From: Flavobacterium nitrogenifigens
GTDB taxonomy: Bacteria; Bacteroidota; Bacteroidia; Flavobacteriales; Flavobacteriaceae
NCBI RefSeq assembly: GCF_003254565.1
Contig: NZ_QJRI01000159.1
Span: forward strand, 1 to 64,000
Direction: 5' to 3'
Length of the DNA stretch: 64,000 nt
Numbering within the stretch: the stretch's first letter is position 1; each line of letters starts with the position of its first letter. Made by a program: the position numbers and the translations under genes. A model generated the notes under the pieces. The model saw only the letters and a program-made list of their open reading frames with translations. It was not told where the DNA came from and searched no databases. Positions 19,627-29,653 of this stretch are shown here, piece by piece.

Positions 19627-21057
19627 ATGTTATTAAAAAAATTACAGCTAAAAACAATTGATTTCAAGTTTGCACTAACAATTTGTTTTTTTCTTTTTTT
19701 AACTCCAATTATCACAGCGCAAGAAATTATTCCTGATGTTGTTGCTCAGAAACCTGTAGAAACTCCTTCTGGTGGAAAATTAAAAATCGATGGAATTATT
19801 GCGACAGTAGGGGATTATATTGTTTTAGATTCTGATATCGATAAAGGATTTCTAGAAATTACTGCGCAAGGCGGGTCTATCAAAGATATTACAAGATGCC
19901 AGATGCTTGGTAAACTTTTAGAAGACAAATTATATGCACACCAAGCTATTCAGGATAGTATTATTGTGAGCGATGCCGAGGTTAGAAGTATGATGGAAGA
20001 CCGTCTTAACTATATGACACAGCAAGTTGGTGATATCAATAAAGTAGTTGAGTACTATAAGAAAAGCTCTGTAGAAGAATTTAAAACTTATTTTGCAGAT
20101 ATCTTGAAGGAGCAAAAATTGGCTTCGGAGATGAGAGATAAGATCGTAAAAGATGTTGAGATTACTCCAGAAGAGGTTCGTAATTTCTTTAATAAAATCC
20201 CAAAAGATGAATTGCCAACTTTTGGAGCAGAAATGGAAGTAGCACAAATTGTGGTAGAACCTAAAATTTCTAAAGAAGACAAGCAAAAAGTAATTGATAG
20301 ATTAAATGCTATTAGAAAAGATGTTCTAGAAGGTTCTAGTTTTGCTACAAAAGCCGTTTTATACTCTCAAGATCCAGGATCATCACCAAATGGAGGGTAT
20401 TACAAAATGACAAGAAAAACTCCTTTTGTTAAAGAATTTAAAGATGTAGCTTTTAGTTTGCAGGCTGGAGAAATTTCAGAGCCATTTGAAACAATTTATG
20501 GATATCATATTATAATGGTAGAAAAAATTAAAGGACAAGAAGTAGAACTTCGTCATATTTTGATTTCTCCAACAGTTTCAGAAGCGGCTTTAAAAGAAGC
20601 AAAAGAAAGAATTACCAATATTAGAAATAAAATTGTTAATAAAGAATTGACTTTTGCTGAAGCAGCAAGAACAGAATCTGACGAAAAAGAGACTAGAACA
20701 AACGGTGGAACATTGGTGAATCCGACAACACAAGACACTCGTTTTGAATTGACAAAAATGGATCCAACTTTGTATAGTCAAGTTTCAAATTTAAAGGGAG
20801 ACGAAGTTTCTCAACCGCTTTTAAATACGGATGACAAAGGTAAAAAGACATATAAGTTAATTACGGTTACAAATAGAATTGACGAGCACACTGCTGATTA
20901 TGCTAAAGATTATACTAAAATTAAAGAATTAGCATTAAAAGAAAAGCAGATCAATGCAATTGCAAAATGGTTTGATACTAAAATTAAAGATACTTACATC
21001 AAAATCATTGGAGAGTATAAAGATTGTACTTTTGCGAACAACTGGTTGAAAAAATAA
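19627..21057 (+). CDS. SurA-like periplasmic peptidyl-prolyl isomerase/chaperone
   Basis: A 476-aa secreted protein. Residues 1-32 form a signal peptide (long hydrophobic run ending near ITAQ). A SurA N-terminal chaperone domain follows (about 45-190, GIIATVGDYIVLDSDIDKG). Then come two parvulin domains, at about 200-305 (EMEVAQIVVEP; GYYKMTRKTPFVKEFKDVAF; GYHIIMVEKI) and about 307-415 (VELRHILISP). Such proteins help outer-membrane proteins fold. A 19-bp terminator hairpin follows the gene. Confidence 0.88.
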   Translation: MLLKKLQLKTIDFKFALTICFFLFLTPIITAQEIIPDVVAQKPVETPSGGKLKIDGIIATVGDYIVLDSDIDKGFLEITAQGGSIKDITRCQMLGKLLEDKLYAHQAIQDSIIVSDAEVRSMMEDRLNYMTQQVGDINKVVEYYKKSSVEEFKTYFADILKEQKLASEMRDKIVKDVEITPEEVRNFFNKIPKDELPTFGAEMEVAQIVVEPKISKEDKQKVIDRLNAIRKDVLEGSSFATKAVLYSQDPGSSPNGGYYKMTRKTPFVKEFKDVAFSLQAGEISEPFETIYGYHIIMVEKIKGQEVELRHILISPTVSEAALKEAKERITNIRNKIVNKELTFAEAARTESDEKETRTNGGTLVNPTTQDTRFELTKMDPTLYSQVSNLKGDEVSQPLLNTDDKGKKTYKLITVTNRIDEHTADYAKDYTKIKELALKEKQINAIAKWFDTKIKDTYIKIIGEYKDCTFANNWLKK

Positions 21058-21073
21058 GTTTTAATAAATAAAT

Positions 21074-21118
21074 AAAAAGAGTTAGTTTTATGATTTCATA
21101 GAATTAACTCTTTTTAAT
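21074..21118 (+). terminator. Terminator after the SurA-like gene
   Basis: A 19-bp stem (21074-21092 with 21097-21115, two G.T pairs) with loop ATTT ends in a T run. It lies 16 bases after the stop codon and separates the chaperone gene from the MoxR gene. Confidence 0.9.
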
Positions 21119-21135
21119 TTTAAATACATTCATAA

Positions 21136-22089
21136 ATGTCTGACGTAACAGCAATTCACAATTTAGTTCAAAAAAGAAACGAATTAAAAAAAGAAATAGC
21201 GAAAATCATTGTAGGGCAAGATGCCGTTGTAGACCAAATTTTACTTTGTATATTTTCTGGAGGACACGCACTTTTAATAGGGGTTCCAGGTTTGGCAAAA
21301 ACCTTAATGATAAATACTTTATCTCAGGCTTTAGGTCTAGATTTTAAGAGAATTCAGTTTACGCCAGATTTAATGCCTTCTGATATTTTAGGAAGTGAAA
21401 TTTTGGATGAAAATAGAAACTTTAAATTCATTAAAGGGCCAATTTTCTCTAACATCATTCTAGCTGACGAGATAAACAGAACGCCACCAAAAACGCAAGC
21501 AGCTTTGTTAGAAGCGATGCAGGAGAGATCGGTAACTATTGCGGGGCAGCATCATAAATTAGATTTGCCTTATTTTGTTTTGGCAACTCAAAACCCTATT
21601 GAGCAGGAAGGAACTTATCCATTGCCTGAAGCTCAGTTAGACCGTTTTATGTTTGCCATTAAATTAGAATATCCAACTTTTGAAGAGGAAGTTCAAGTGG
21701 TAAAAAGAACGACTTCTGATGTTAAAACAGAAATTAATCCGTTGTTTACTGCACAGGAAATTATCGATTTTCAGCATTTAATCCGCAGAATTCCAGTTGC
21801 AGACAATGTTATTGAATATGCCGTAACGCTAGTAAGCAAAACACGTCCAGATAATAGTTTAGCAAATGATTTTGTGAAAAACTACTTAGATTGGGGAGCT
21901 GGGCCAAGAGCATCACAAAACTTAATTTTGGCAGCAAAAGCACATGCTGCTTTTAATGGAAAATTTTCACCAGATATTGAAGATGTTCAGGCAGTGGCAA
22001 CAGGAATTCTTCGTCATAGAATTATTAAAAATTATAAAGCAGATGCGGAAGGAATTACAGAAGAAACAATCATTAAAAAACTGATGTAA
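21136..22089 (+). CDS. MoxR-family AAA+ ATPase
   Basis: A 317-aa AAA+ ATPase of the MoxR family. The Walker A region reads GVPGLAKT, the Walker B region ILADEINRTPPKTQAALLEAMQE, and a C-terminal lid domain is present. MoxR proteins act as chaperones for protein maturation, often together with DUF58 and VWA-domain (BatA/BatB) proteins. Here those partners are absent: the gene is flanked by terminators on both sides and followed by acnB. Its partner genes, if any, are elsewhere. Confidence 0.92.
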   Translation: MSDVTAIHNLVQKRNELKKEIAKIIVGQDAVVDQILLCIFSGGHALLIGVPGLAKTLMINTLSQALGLDFKRIQFTPDLMPSDILGSEILDENRNFKFIKGPIFSNIILADEINRTPPKTQAALLEAMQERSVTIAGQHHKLDLPYFVLATQNPIEQEGTYPLPEAQLDRFMFAIKLEYPTFEEEVQVVKRTTSDVKTEINPLFTAQEIIDFQHLIRRIPVADNVIEYAVTLVSKTRPDNSLANDFVKNYLDWGAGPRASQNLILAAKAHAAFNGKFSPDIEDVQAVATGILRHRIIKNYKADAEGITEETIIKKLM

Positions 22090-22110
22090 TTTTTACAAAA
22101 TATATTTACT

Positions 22111-22141
22111 AAATCCCGATAAGCTATTATCGGGATTTTTT
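22111..22141 (+). terminator. Terminator after the MoxR gene
   Basis: AAATCCCGATAA pairs with TTATCGGGATTT around GCTA and runs into Ts, 21 bases after the MoxR stop codon. Confidence 0.92.
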
Positions 22142-22443
22142 GCTTTAGTCTGGAATTTCAAAATCGATCGACGACGTTCAAACGACATCAAAAAGACCAA
22201 CTATAACGTTATAATTGCTTATTTAGAAAGATTCTTTTCGAAAATAGAGGTAAAAACTTACTTGCTTTGTAACATCAAATTTCGACTTTGTTAAAGAAAA
22301 GATCTTTAAATGTTAATAATTCATTATTTTAATTCAAAATTGATTTTTTAGCAAAAACAAGCAGTGAAAATCGTTTTTTAGCAATAATAATTTTTGAAAA
22401 GGCTTGTTCTATTAAATTTTTTTTAATTATCGGGTTTAATGCT
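22142..22443 (+). other. Leader region upstream of acnB
   Basis: About 300 bases without a gene. It contains a loosely repeated segment, TTTTTTAGCAA, at about 22347-22357 and 22374-22384. I see no riboswitch-like fold. The acnB -7 box follows at 22444. Confidence 0.35.
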
Positions 22444-22451
22444 TAAATTTG
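22444..22451 (+). promoter_or_regulatory. -7 box of acnB
   Basis: TAAATTTG matches TAnnTTTG and lies 27 bases before ATG 22479. It overlaps the in-frame TTG at 22449, which argues that translation starts at 22479, not at that TTG. Confidence 0.55.
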
Positions 22452-22478
22452 CCTCAAAAAAATAAATCCGCTTTTATT

Positions 22479-25250
22479 ATGAATATTTATCAGGATTACC
22501 TTCAAGAAATTGAAGAAAGAAAAAATCAAGGGTTGCACCCTAAACCAATTGATGGAGCTGAATTATTAAGCGAAATCATTGCTCAAATTAAAGATGTTGA
22601 TAACGCAAATCGCGAAGACTCTCTTAAGTTTTTTATTTACAATACTTTACCAGGTACAACAAGTGCTGCAGGTGAAAAAGCTAAGTTCTTAAAAGAAATT
22701 ATTTTAGGTCAATCAATAGTAAAAGAAATCACTCCAGCTTTTGCTTTTGAATTATTATCGCACATGAAGGGTGGACCTTCTATTGAAGTGTTGTTAGATT
22801 TGGCTTTAGGAAATGATGCTGCGATTGCTCAACAAGCTGCAGACGTTCTTAAAACACAAGTTTTTCTTTACGATGCAGATACTGACCGTTTGAAAGAAGC
22901 TTTCAAAGCTGGTAACTCATTCGCTAAAGAAATTATCGAGAGTTATGCAAAAGCTGAATTCTTCACTAAACTTCCAGAAATAGCAGAAGAAATTAAAGTT
23001 GTTACTTATATCGCTGGTGAAGGAGATATCTCTACAGATTTACTTTCTCCAGGAAACCAAGCTCACTCTCGTTCAGATCGTGAACTTCACGGTAAGTGTA
23101 TGATTACTCCTCAAGCACAAGAGGAAATACAAGCGTTACAAGCAAAGCACCCAGATGCAAGCGTAATGTTAATCGCTGAGAAAGGAACAATGGGTGTTGG
23201 TTCTTCTAGAATGTCAGGTGTAAACAACGTGGCGCTTTGGACAGGAAAACAAGCAAGTGAGTATGTTCCATTCGTAAATATTGCTCCAATTGTTGGAGGT
23301 ACAAATGGTATTTCTCCAATTTTCCTTACTACAGTTGACGTAACTGGAGGTATCGGAATTGACCTTAAAAACTGGGTTAAAAAATTAGATGCAGATGGAA
23401 AACCAGTATTGAACGAAAACAACGAACCAATTCTTGAGCAAGCTTATTCTGTTGCTACAGGAACTGTTTTGACAATCAATACTCAAACTAAAAAATTATA
23501 CAATGGTGATCAAGAATTAATTGATATTTCTAGATCATTTACGCCTCAGAAAAAAGAGTTTATTAGAGCTGGAGGATCTTACGCAATTGTATTCGGTAAA
23601 AAACTTCAAACTTTCGCGGCTAAAGTTTTAGATATCGAAGCTCCTGCTGTATTTGCTCCATCTAAAGAAATTTCTAATGAAGGACAAGGTTTAACTGCAG
23701 TTGAAAAAATCTTCAATAAAAATGCTGTAGGAATTGCTCCAGGAAAAGTGCTACACGCTGGTTCTGATGTTCGTGTAGAAGTAAACATTGTAGGTTCTCA
23801 AGATACTACAGGTCTTATGACGGCTCAGGAATTAGAGTCTATGGCTGCTACGGTAATTTCTCCAATTGTTGATGGGGCTTACCAATCTGGATGTCATACT
23901 GCTTCTGTTTGGGACAAAAAAGCTCAGGCTAACATTCCTAAATTGATGAAGTTTATGAACAACTTCGGTTTGATCACAGCTCGTGACCCAAAAGGAGTTT
24001 ATCATTCAATGACAGACGTAATCCACAAAGTACTTAATGATATTACTATCGACGAATGGGCAATCATTATCGGTGGTGACTCTCACACGAGAATGTCTAA
24101 AGGTGTTGCTTTTGGTGCTGACTCAGGAACTGTTGCTCTTGCATTGGCTACGGGAGAGGCTTCTATGCCAATCCCAGAATCTGTAAAAGTGACTTTCAAA
24201 GGAGATATGAAAGGCTATATGGATTTCCGTGATGTGGTTCATGCTACTCAAGCTCAAATGCTTAAGCAATTCAACGGTGAAAACGTATTCCAAGGAAGAA
24301 TCATTGAGGTTCACATCGGAACTCTTACTGCTGACCAAGCGTTTACATTTACAGATTGGACTGCAGAGATGAAAGCAAAAGCTTCTATCTGTATTTCAGA
24401 AGACGATACTTTGATCGAATCATTGGAAATTGCTAAAGGCAGAATCCAAATCATGATCGATAAAGGAATGGATAACGACAGACAAGTTCTTCAAGGATTA
24501 ATCAATAAAGCAGATAAGAGAATTGCAGAAATTAAATCTGGTGAAAAACCAGCTTTAACTCCGGATGCAAACGCTAAATACTATGCTGAAGTTGTAGTGG
24601 ATTTGGATCAAATTGCTGAACCAATGATCGCTGACCCAGATGTTAATAATAAAGACGTTTCTAAACGTTATACTCACGATACCATCAGACCATTATCTTT
24701 CTATGGTGGAGAGAAAAAAGTAGATCTTGGATTTATTGGTTCTTGTATGGTTCACAAAGGAGATATGAAAATCCTTGCTCAAATGTTGAAAAACGTTGAA
24801 GCACAAACAGGTAAAGTTGAATTTAACGCTCCACTTGTAGTTGCTCCTCCAACTTATAACATTGTTGATGAATTGAAAGCAGAAGGTGATTGGGAAGTGT
24901 TACAAAAATACTCAGGTTTCGAATTTGACGATAACGCTCCTAAAGGTGCAGCTCGTACAGAATACGAAAACATGTTGTATTTAGAGCGTCCTGGATGTAA
25001 CCTTTGTATGGGTAACCAAGAAAAAGCTGCTAAAGGAGATACGGTAATGGCAACATCTACTCGTCTTTTCCAAGGTAGAGTTGTAGAAGATGCTGAAGGT
25101 AAAAAAGGAGAATCATTGCTTTCTTCTACTCCAGTTGTGGTTCTTTCTACAATTTTAGGTAGAACTCCAACTATGGAAGAATATACTGCAGCGGTAGACG
25201 GAATTAACTTGACTAAGTTTGCTCCTTCTAACAAACAATTAGTTATGTAA
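22479..25250 (+). CDS. acnB: Bifunctional aconitate hydratase 2 / 2-methylisocitrate dehydratase
   Basis: AcnB isomerises citrate to isocitrate in the TCA cycle and, in many bacteria, also handles 2-methylisocitrate. The protein is 923 aa from ATG 22479 (MNIYQDYLQEIEERK); a TTG 10 codons upstream lies inside the likely promoter. The N-terminal HEAT-like domain is followed by the swivel domain and the three catalytic domains. The [4Fe-4S] ligands are C756 (GSCMVHKGD), C840 and C843 (PGCNLCMG). A terminator (25276-25307) lies between it and acnA, so the two aconitases are adjacent but probably separate units. Confidence 0.96.
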   Translation: MNIYQDYLQEIEERKNQGLHPKPIDGAELLSEIIAQIKDVDNANREDSLKFFIYNTLPGTTSAAGEKAKFLKEIILGQSIVKEITPAFAFELLSHMKGGPSIEVLLDLALGNDAAIAQQAADVLKTQVFLYDADTDRLKEAFKAGNSFAKEIIESYAKAEFFTKLPEIAEEIKVVTYIAGEGDISTDLLSPGNQAHSRSDRELHGKCMITPQAQEEIQALQAKHPDASVMLIAEKGTMGVGSSRMSGVNNVALWTGKQASEYVPFVNIAPIVGGTNGISPIFLTTVDVTGGIGIDLKNWVKKLDADGKPVLNENNEPILEQAYSVATGTVLTINTQTKKLYNGDQELIDISRSFTPQKKEFIRAGGSYAIVFGKKLQTFAAKVLDIEAPAVFAPSKEISNEGQGLTAVEKIFNKNAVGIAPGKVLHAGSDVRVEVNIVGSQDTTGLMTAQELESMAATVISPIVDGAYQSGCHTASVWDKKAQANIPKLMKFMNNFGLITARDPKGVYHSMTDVIHKVLNDITIDEWAIIIGGDSHTRMSKGVAFGADSGTVALALATGEASMPIPESVKVTFKGDMKGYMDFRDVVHATQAQMLKQFNGENVFQGRIIEVHIGTLTADQAFTFTDWTAEMKAKASICISEDDTLIESLEIAKGRIQIMIDKGMDNDRQVLQGLINKADKRIAEIKSGEKPALTPDANAKYYAEVVVDLDQIAEPMIADPDVNNKDVSKRYTHDTIRPLSFYGGEKKVDLGFIGSCMVHKGDMKILAQMLKNVEAQTGKVEFNAPLVVAPPTYNIVDELKAEGDWEVLQKYSGFEFDDNAPKGAARTEYENMLYLERPGCNLCMGNQEKAAKGDTVMATSTRLFQGRVVEDAEGKKGESLLSSTPVVVLSTILGRTPTMEEYTAAVDGINLTKFAPSNKQLVM

Positions 25251-25275
25251 TCAAACGATTATTTAATAATATTTT

Positions 25276-25307
25276 AAAAGCCCGAGTCGTAAAACTCGGG
25301 CTTTTTT
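25276..25307 (+). terminator. Terminator after acnB
   Basis: AAAAGCCCGAGT pairs with ACTCGGGCTTTT and runs into Ts, 25 bases after the stop codon. Confidence 0.93.
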
Positions 25308-25374
25308 AGTAATAATTGTTCTATTTTTTGTATCTTGTCATGTTCAAAAAAGAATAATAAAAAACAAAAAATCT

Positions 25375-27639
25375 ATGGCTTTTGATATCGAAATGATTAA
25401 AAAAGTGTACGAAAACATGCCAGCGCGAGTTGATAAAGCGCGTGAAATTGTTGGACGTCCGCTTACTTTAACAGAGAAAATTTTATACAATCACCTTTGG
25501 GATGGAAATCCTACTAAGGCGTTTGGAAGAGGAATTGATTATGTTGACTTTGCACCAGACCGCGTTGCTTGTCAAGATGCGACAGCACAAATGGCCTTAT
25601 TGCAGTTTATGCATGCAGGTAAATCTAAAGTGGCAGTGCCTACAACGGTTCACTGCGATCACTTGATTCAGGCAAAAGTAGATGCTGCAACAGATTTGGC
25701 TAGAGCTAAAACTCAAAGTAATGAGGTTTTTGATTTCTTGTCGTCAGTTTCTAATAAATACGGAATCGGTTTCTGGAAGCCAGGAGCTGGAATTATTCAC
25801 CAAGTAGTACTTGAAAATTATGCTTTCCCAGGAGGAATGATGATTGGTACCGATTCTCACACTGTAAATGCAGGTGGTTTAGGAATGGTGGCGATTGGTG
25901 TAGGTGGAGCAGATGCTGTGGATGTGATGTCTGGAATGGCTTGGGAACTTAAATTTCCTAAGTTGATCGGAGTTAAATTAACTGGTAAATTATCAGGATG
26001 GACAGCTCCAAAAGATGTTATTCTTAAAGTTGCTGGTATTCTTACTGTAAAAGGTGGTACTGGAGCAATCGTAGAATATTTTGGAGAAGGTGCAAAAGCA
26101 ATGTCTTGTACAGGTAAAGGAACTATTTGTAATATGGGAGCTGAGATTGGAGCTACAACTTCTACTTTTGGTTACGATGATTCAATGGGACGCTACCTTC
26201 GTTCTACAAATAGAGCAGATGTTGCTGATGCAGCAGATAAAATTGCTCCTTATTTAACAGGAGATGCAGAAGTATATGCTAATCCTGAAAAATATTTTGA
26301 TCAAGTGATTGAGATCAACTTATCTACATTAGAACCACATTTAAATGGTCCTTTTACTCCAGATTTAGCGACTCCGATTTCTAAAATGAAAGAAGAGGCA
26401 ATCAAAAATAACTGGCCATTACAAGTACAGTATGGTTTGATAGGTTCTTGTACAAACTCATCTTACGAAGATATTTCTCGTGCAGCTTCTTTGGCAAAAC
26501 AGGTCGCTGCTAAAAACTTAAAAACGAAAGCGAAATTTACAATTACGCCAGGTTCTGAAGTAGTGCGCTCTACAATAGAAAGAGACGGATTTATTGATAC
26601 TTTTAATAAAATCAATGCAACTGTATTTGCAAATGCATGCGGACCATGTATTGGTATGTGGGATAGAGAAGGGGCAGAGAAAGAAGAAAGAAACACTATC
26701 GTGCATTCTTTTAACCGTAACTTCTCAAAACGTGCCGATGGTAACCCGAATACTTTAGCTTTCGTAGGTTCTCCTGAATTGGTAACTGCTTTAGCTATTG
26801 CTGGTGATTTAGGATTTAATCCATTAACGGATAAATTAATCAACGAAGATGGTGAAGAAGTAATGCTTGAAGAGCCAACAGGAGATGAACTTCCTGCTAA
26901 AGGTTTTTATGCTGAGGATCCAGGATTCCAAGCTCCAGCAGAAGACGGATCAGGAGTTCAGGTTGTGGTAAATCCAACTTCAGAGCGTTTGCAACTATTG
27001 GCTCCGTTTGATGCTTGGGATGGTAAAAATATTACAGGCGCTAAATTGTTAATCAAAGCATTCGGAAAATGTACAACCGACCATATTTCTATGGCTGGAC
27101 CTTGGTTGCGTTTCCGTGGACATTTAGATAATATTTCTAATAATATGCTGATTGGAGCTGTAAATGCTTACAATCAAAAAACAAACTCTGTGAAAAACCA
27201 ATTAACAGGTCAATATGATGCTGTTCCTGCGGTTGCACGTGCGTACAAAGCGGCTGGAGTTCCGTCAATTGTAGTTGGTGATCATAACTACGGAGAAGGA
27301 TCTTCTCGTGAGCATGCGGCTATGGAGCCTCGTTTCTTAGGGGTTAAAGCGGTATTGGTAAAATCTTTTGCTCGTATCCATGAAACAAACCTTAAAAAAC
27401 AAGGTCTTTTAGGGTTGACATTTGCAAATGAAGCAGATTACGATAAAATTCAAGAAGATGATACTATTAACTTCTTAGATTTAACTGAATTCGCTCCGGG
27501 AAAACCGTTGACATTAGAATTTGTTCATGCAGATGGTACAAAAGATATTATCTTGGCTAACCACACCTATAACGAAGGTCAAATTGGTTGGTTTGTTGCA
27601 GGTTCTGCGTTAAACTTAATTGCAGCTGGAAAAGCTTAA
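25375..27639 (+). CDS. acnA: Aconitate hydratase, mitochondrial/AcnA type
   Basis: A second aconitase, 754 aa, of the monomeric domain order (domains 1-3 first, swivel domain last), unlike AcnB. The length fits the mitochondrial-type aconitases. The [4Fe-4S] ligands are C359 ([10 protein letters not shown]), C422 and C425 (ACGPCIGMW). The C-terminal swivel domain shows [15 protein letters not shown]. It carries out citrate/isocitrate isomerisation in the cytoplasm. In bacteria with two aconitases, one is often used under oxidative or iron stress; which one plays that part here cannot be told from the sequence. It ends in a strong terminator. Confidence 0.95.
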   Translation: MAFDIEMIKKVYENMPARVDKAREIVGRPLTLTEKILYNHLWDGNPTKAFGRGIDYVDFAPDRVACQDATAQMALLQFMHAGKSKVAVPTTVHCDHLIQAKVDAATDLARAKTQSNEVFDFLSSVSNKYGIGFWKPGAGIIHQVVLENYAFPGGMMIGTDSHTVNAGGLGMVAIGVGGADAVDVMSGMAWELKFPKLIGVKLTGKLSGWTAPKDVILKVAGILTVKGGTGAIVEYFGEGAKAMSCTGKGTICNMGAEIGATTSTFGYDDSMGRYLRSTNRADVADAADKIAPYLTGDAEVYANPEKYFDQVIEINLSTLEPHLNGPFTPDLATPISKMKEEAIKNNWPLQVQYGLIGSCTNSSYEDISRAASLAKQVAAKNLKTKAKFTITPGSEVVRSTIERDGFIDTFNKINATVFANACGPCIGMWDREGAEKEERNTIVHSFNRNFSKRADGNPNTLAFVGSPELVTALAIAGDLGFNPLTDKLINEDGEEVMLEEPTGDELPAKGFYAEDPGFQAPAEDGSGVQVVVNPTSERLQLLAPFDAWDGKNITGAKLLIKAFGKCTTDHISMAGPWLRFRGHLDNISNNMLIGAVNAYNQKTNSVKNQLTGQYDAVPAVARAYKAAGVPSIVVGDHNYGEGSSREHAAMEPRFLGVKAVLVKSFARIHETNLKKQGLLGLTFANEADYDKIQEDDTINFLDLTEFAPGKPLTLEFVHADGTKDIILANHTYNEGQIGWFVAGSALNLIAAGKA

Positions 27640-27657
27640 TGTTTACGTTTTTATATT

Positions 27658-27685
27658 AAAAAGCCCTGTTTTTGCAGGGCTTTTT
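27658..27685 (+). terminator. Terminator after acnA
   Basis: AAAAAGCCCTG pairs with CAGGGCTTTTT around TTTTTG. It lies 18 bases after the stop codon. Confidence 0.93.
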
Positions 27686-28103
27686 ACTTTAGTTAAAACT
27701 CATTATTTTCACTAGTTAAGGTTTGAATTTGAGTGTGCAATGTTTATGTGTAGATGTAGTTTGTTGATGATTGCTGTTTTGAGATTTAACAATTCGGCTT
27801 ATTTGCAGATTTGTAAAGAGAAAGAAAAAATAATGATGGTATAGCGTGGTTTTTTAAACATCTAAGTTTTTTTGTTTCGGTTAGAAATAAGAAAATACCA
27901 TGTTTCTTGTAAAAAACTGCCTTTCAAAAAGTTGGGTCAATTTCGATGCAGAGACTGTTAATTCGAGGTAAAATAATTGTTAAAAACACAGGTTTTTTTA
28001 CTTTAAAAAGTTAAATTCGCTTTTTAGGCAATATATTTGTCTTTTTTGAGTTGTGATTAATGTATAATATAGAAAAAAGTGTAAAAACTTTAAGAAAGAG
28101 AGT
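27686..28103 (+). other. Spacer upstream of the LysM/NlpC gene
   Basis: No gene is seen in these 418 bases. The only signal is a -7 box TATATTTG at 28032-28039, which would give an untranslated leader of about 57 bases. Confidence 0.4.
28032..28039 (+). promoter_or_regulatory. -7 box upstream of the LysM/NlpC gene
   Basis: TATATTTG matches TAnnTTTG, 64 bases before the start codon and so farther than the other boxes in this window. No -33 TTG was found. Confidence 0.35.
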
Positions 28104-29267
28104 ATGGTTTACAGGTTAATAATAGTATTGTTTTTTTTCAGTGTTGGAGCCTTTGCGCAAGATAATTTTATTAAGCACAAAATTTCACAAGGAGATAACC
28201 TTTCTGTTATTGCTAAAAAATATGGGGTAAAAGTAAAAGACATTGCAGATGCAAATCCGAATGCTCCTAGAATATTAAAACTTAATTCCACTCTTTTAAT
28301 TCCGAATAAAAATAAAACTGCTGCAAAGACAAAAAATAAAAATGTTGAGGTTGCAGATAATAATACTTCTTCTATAGCTGCTTCTGGTACTCATGAAGTA
28401 GCTTCCAAAGAAACGCTTTGGGGGATTTCTAAAAAATATAATGTTTCTGTTGATGATTTAAAGAAAGCAAATCCATCTTTGGAAAGCGAAGGCTTAAAAA
28501 TAGGACAGCAAATAAATATTCCTTCAAATAACGTAGCTTCAAATATTAGCTCGCCAAGTGATGCTTCTGTTAGTTCAGAAGTGGTTTCAACAGATGTAGA
28601 GTTTATAAGAGAAGTCAAAACCAAAGAAACAAAATATGGCATTTCTAAGGAATATGGTATTACAGTTGCAGAATTAGTACGCCAGAATCCATCAATTAAA
28701 GGAAAAGTTCCTGTTGGATATTTGTTGAAAATTCGTGTTCCAAAAGAAAAAGCGGATGCCATTCAAGCAGCAAAAACTTTGCAAGAAACTAATCTACAGA
28801 CCGATGCTTCATCTAGTCAAGTAGCAGAAACGGCACCAGAAATAAAAAGAGATTCAACTGTTGTGAGGACGGGAGATTATTCTGGATTAATTGATCAGCT
28901 TATAGCAAGTGCAACCGAGAATATAGGTATTAGATATAGATCTGGAGGAACGACAAAAGCAGGTTTTGACTGTTCAGGATTAATGTTTTGCACTTTTGGA
29001 AATTTTGACATTAAATTACCTAGAAGTTCAATAGAGCAATCTCGAATAGGAACAAAAGTAGCTTCAGACGAAGCGCAAAAAGGGGATTTGATTTTCTTTA
29101 GAACCAATGGCAGACGCCATATAAATCACGTAGGTATGGTTGTCGAAAATGTCGATGGCGAGATTAAATTCGTACATTCATCTACTCACGGAGGTGTGAT
29201 GATTTCCTCAACAAAAGAACCATATTATACAAGAGCTTTTTCTCAAGTAAATCGTGTTTTGAATTAG
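28104..29267 (+). CDS. LysM and NlpC/P60 peptidoglycan endopeptidase
   Basis: A secreted cell-wall hydrolase, 387 aa. The signal peptide is residues 1-18 (ends GAFAQ). Three LysM peptidoglycan-binding repeats follow at about 22-68, 96-140 and 166-212, each with the GDNLSVIAKKYGV / KETLWGISKKYNV / KETKYGISKEYGI type core. A Ser/Thr-rich linker leads to an NlpC/P60 domain (about 265-387). Catalytic residues are C290 (FDCSGLMF), H342 (NHVGMVV) and a third polar residue, probably H358. It probably cuts stem peptides during growth or separation. Its stop codon overlaps that of the convergent response-regulator gene by 4 bases. Confidence 0.93.
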   Translation: MVYRLIIVLFFFSVGAFAQDNFIKHKISQGDNLSVIAKKYGVKVKDIADANPNAPRILKLNSTLLIPNKNKTAAKTKNKNVEVADNNTSSIAASGTHEVASKETLWGISKKYNVSVDDLKKANPSLESEGLKIGQQINIPSNNVASNISSPSDASVSSEVVSTDVEFIREVKTKETKYGISKEYGITVAELVRQNPSIKGKVPVGYLLKIRVPKEKADAIQAAKTLQETNLQTDASSSQVAETAPEIKRDSTVVRTGDYSGLIDQLIASATENIGIRYRSGGTTKAGFDCSGLMFCTFGNFDIKLPRSSIEQSRIGTKVASDEAQKGDLIFFRTNGRRHINHVGMVVENVDGEIKFVHSSTHGGVMISSTKEPYYTRAFSQVNRVLN

Positions 29268-29653
29268 GCTTCAAGAAAAACACTTTTTAATGTCTCTAAT
29301 CTAAAAGGTTTATTCCAAAAATCGGATACATACTTGTTTTCTTTAACTTTTTTGATTTCGTCACTATCTAAAGTAGAAGAAAGTACAAAAATTTCGATCT
29401 TTTCTTTTACATCTTCTGGGAGCTTGTCAAATTCTTTCAAAAATTCAAATCCATCCATAACAGGCATTTGAATGTCTAAAAGAATAATCAATGGACTTTG
29501 ATTCTGATTTTTTTGAATCCAGTTCATGCCTTCTTTCCCGTTGTTTGCAATATAAACAGGATTAACATCAAGCCCTTTTTTCAGCAGCTTTTTAATGACA
29601 AATTGATCAATCAAGTTGTCTTCTATAATTATAAATTGAGATCTATACGGCAT
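29264..29653 (-). CDS. Single-domain response regulator
   Basis: A 129-aa stand-alone receiver domain. The acidic pocket is E11/D12, the phospho-accepting Asp is D60 (LLDIQMP), and the later SST and K residues of the fold are present. It has no output domain, so it probably works through protein contacts, as a CheY-like or phosphorelay intermediate. It overlaps the upstream histidine kinase gene by 11 bases, which makes that kinase its likely partner. Confidence 0.9.
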   Translation of the reverse strand: MPYRSQFIIIEDNLIDQFVIKKLLKKGLDVNPVYIANNGKEGMNWIQKNQNQSPLIILLDIQMPVMDGFEFLKEFDKLPEDVKEKIEIFVLSSTLDSDEIKKVKENKYVSDFWNKPFRLETLKSVFLEA

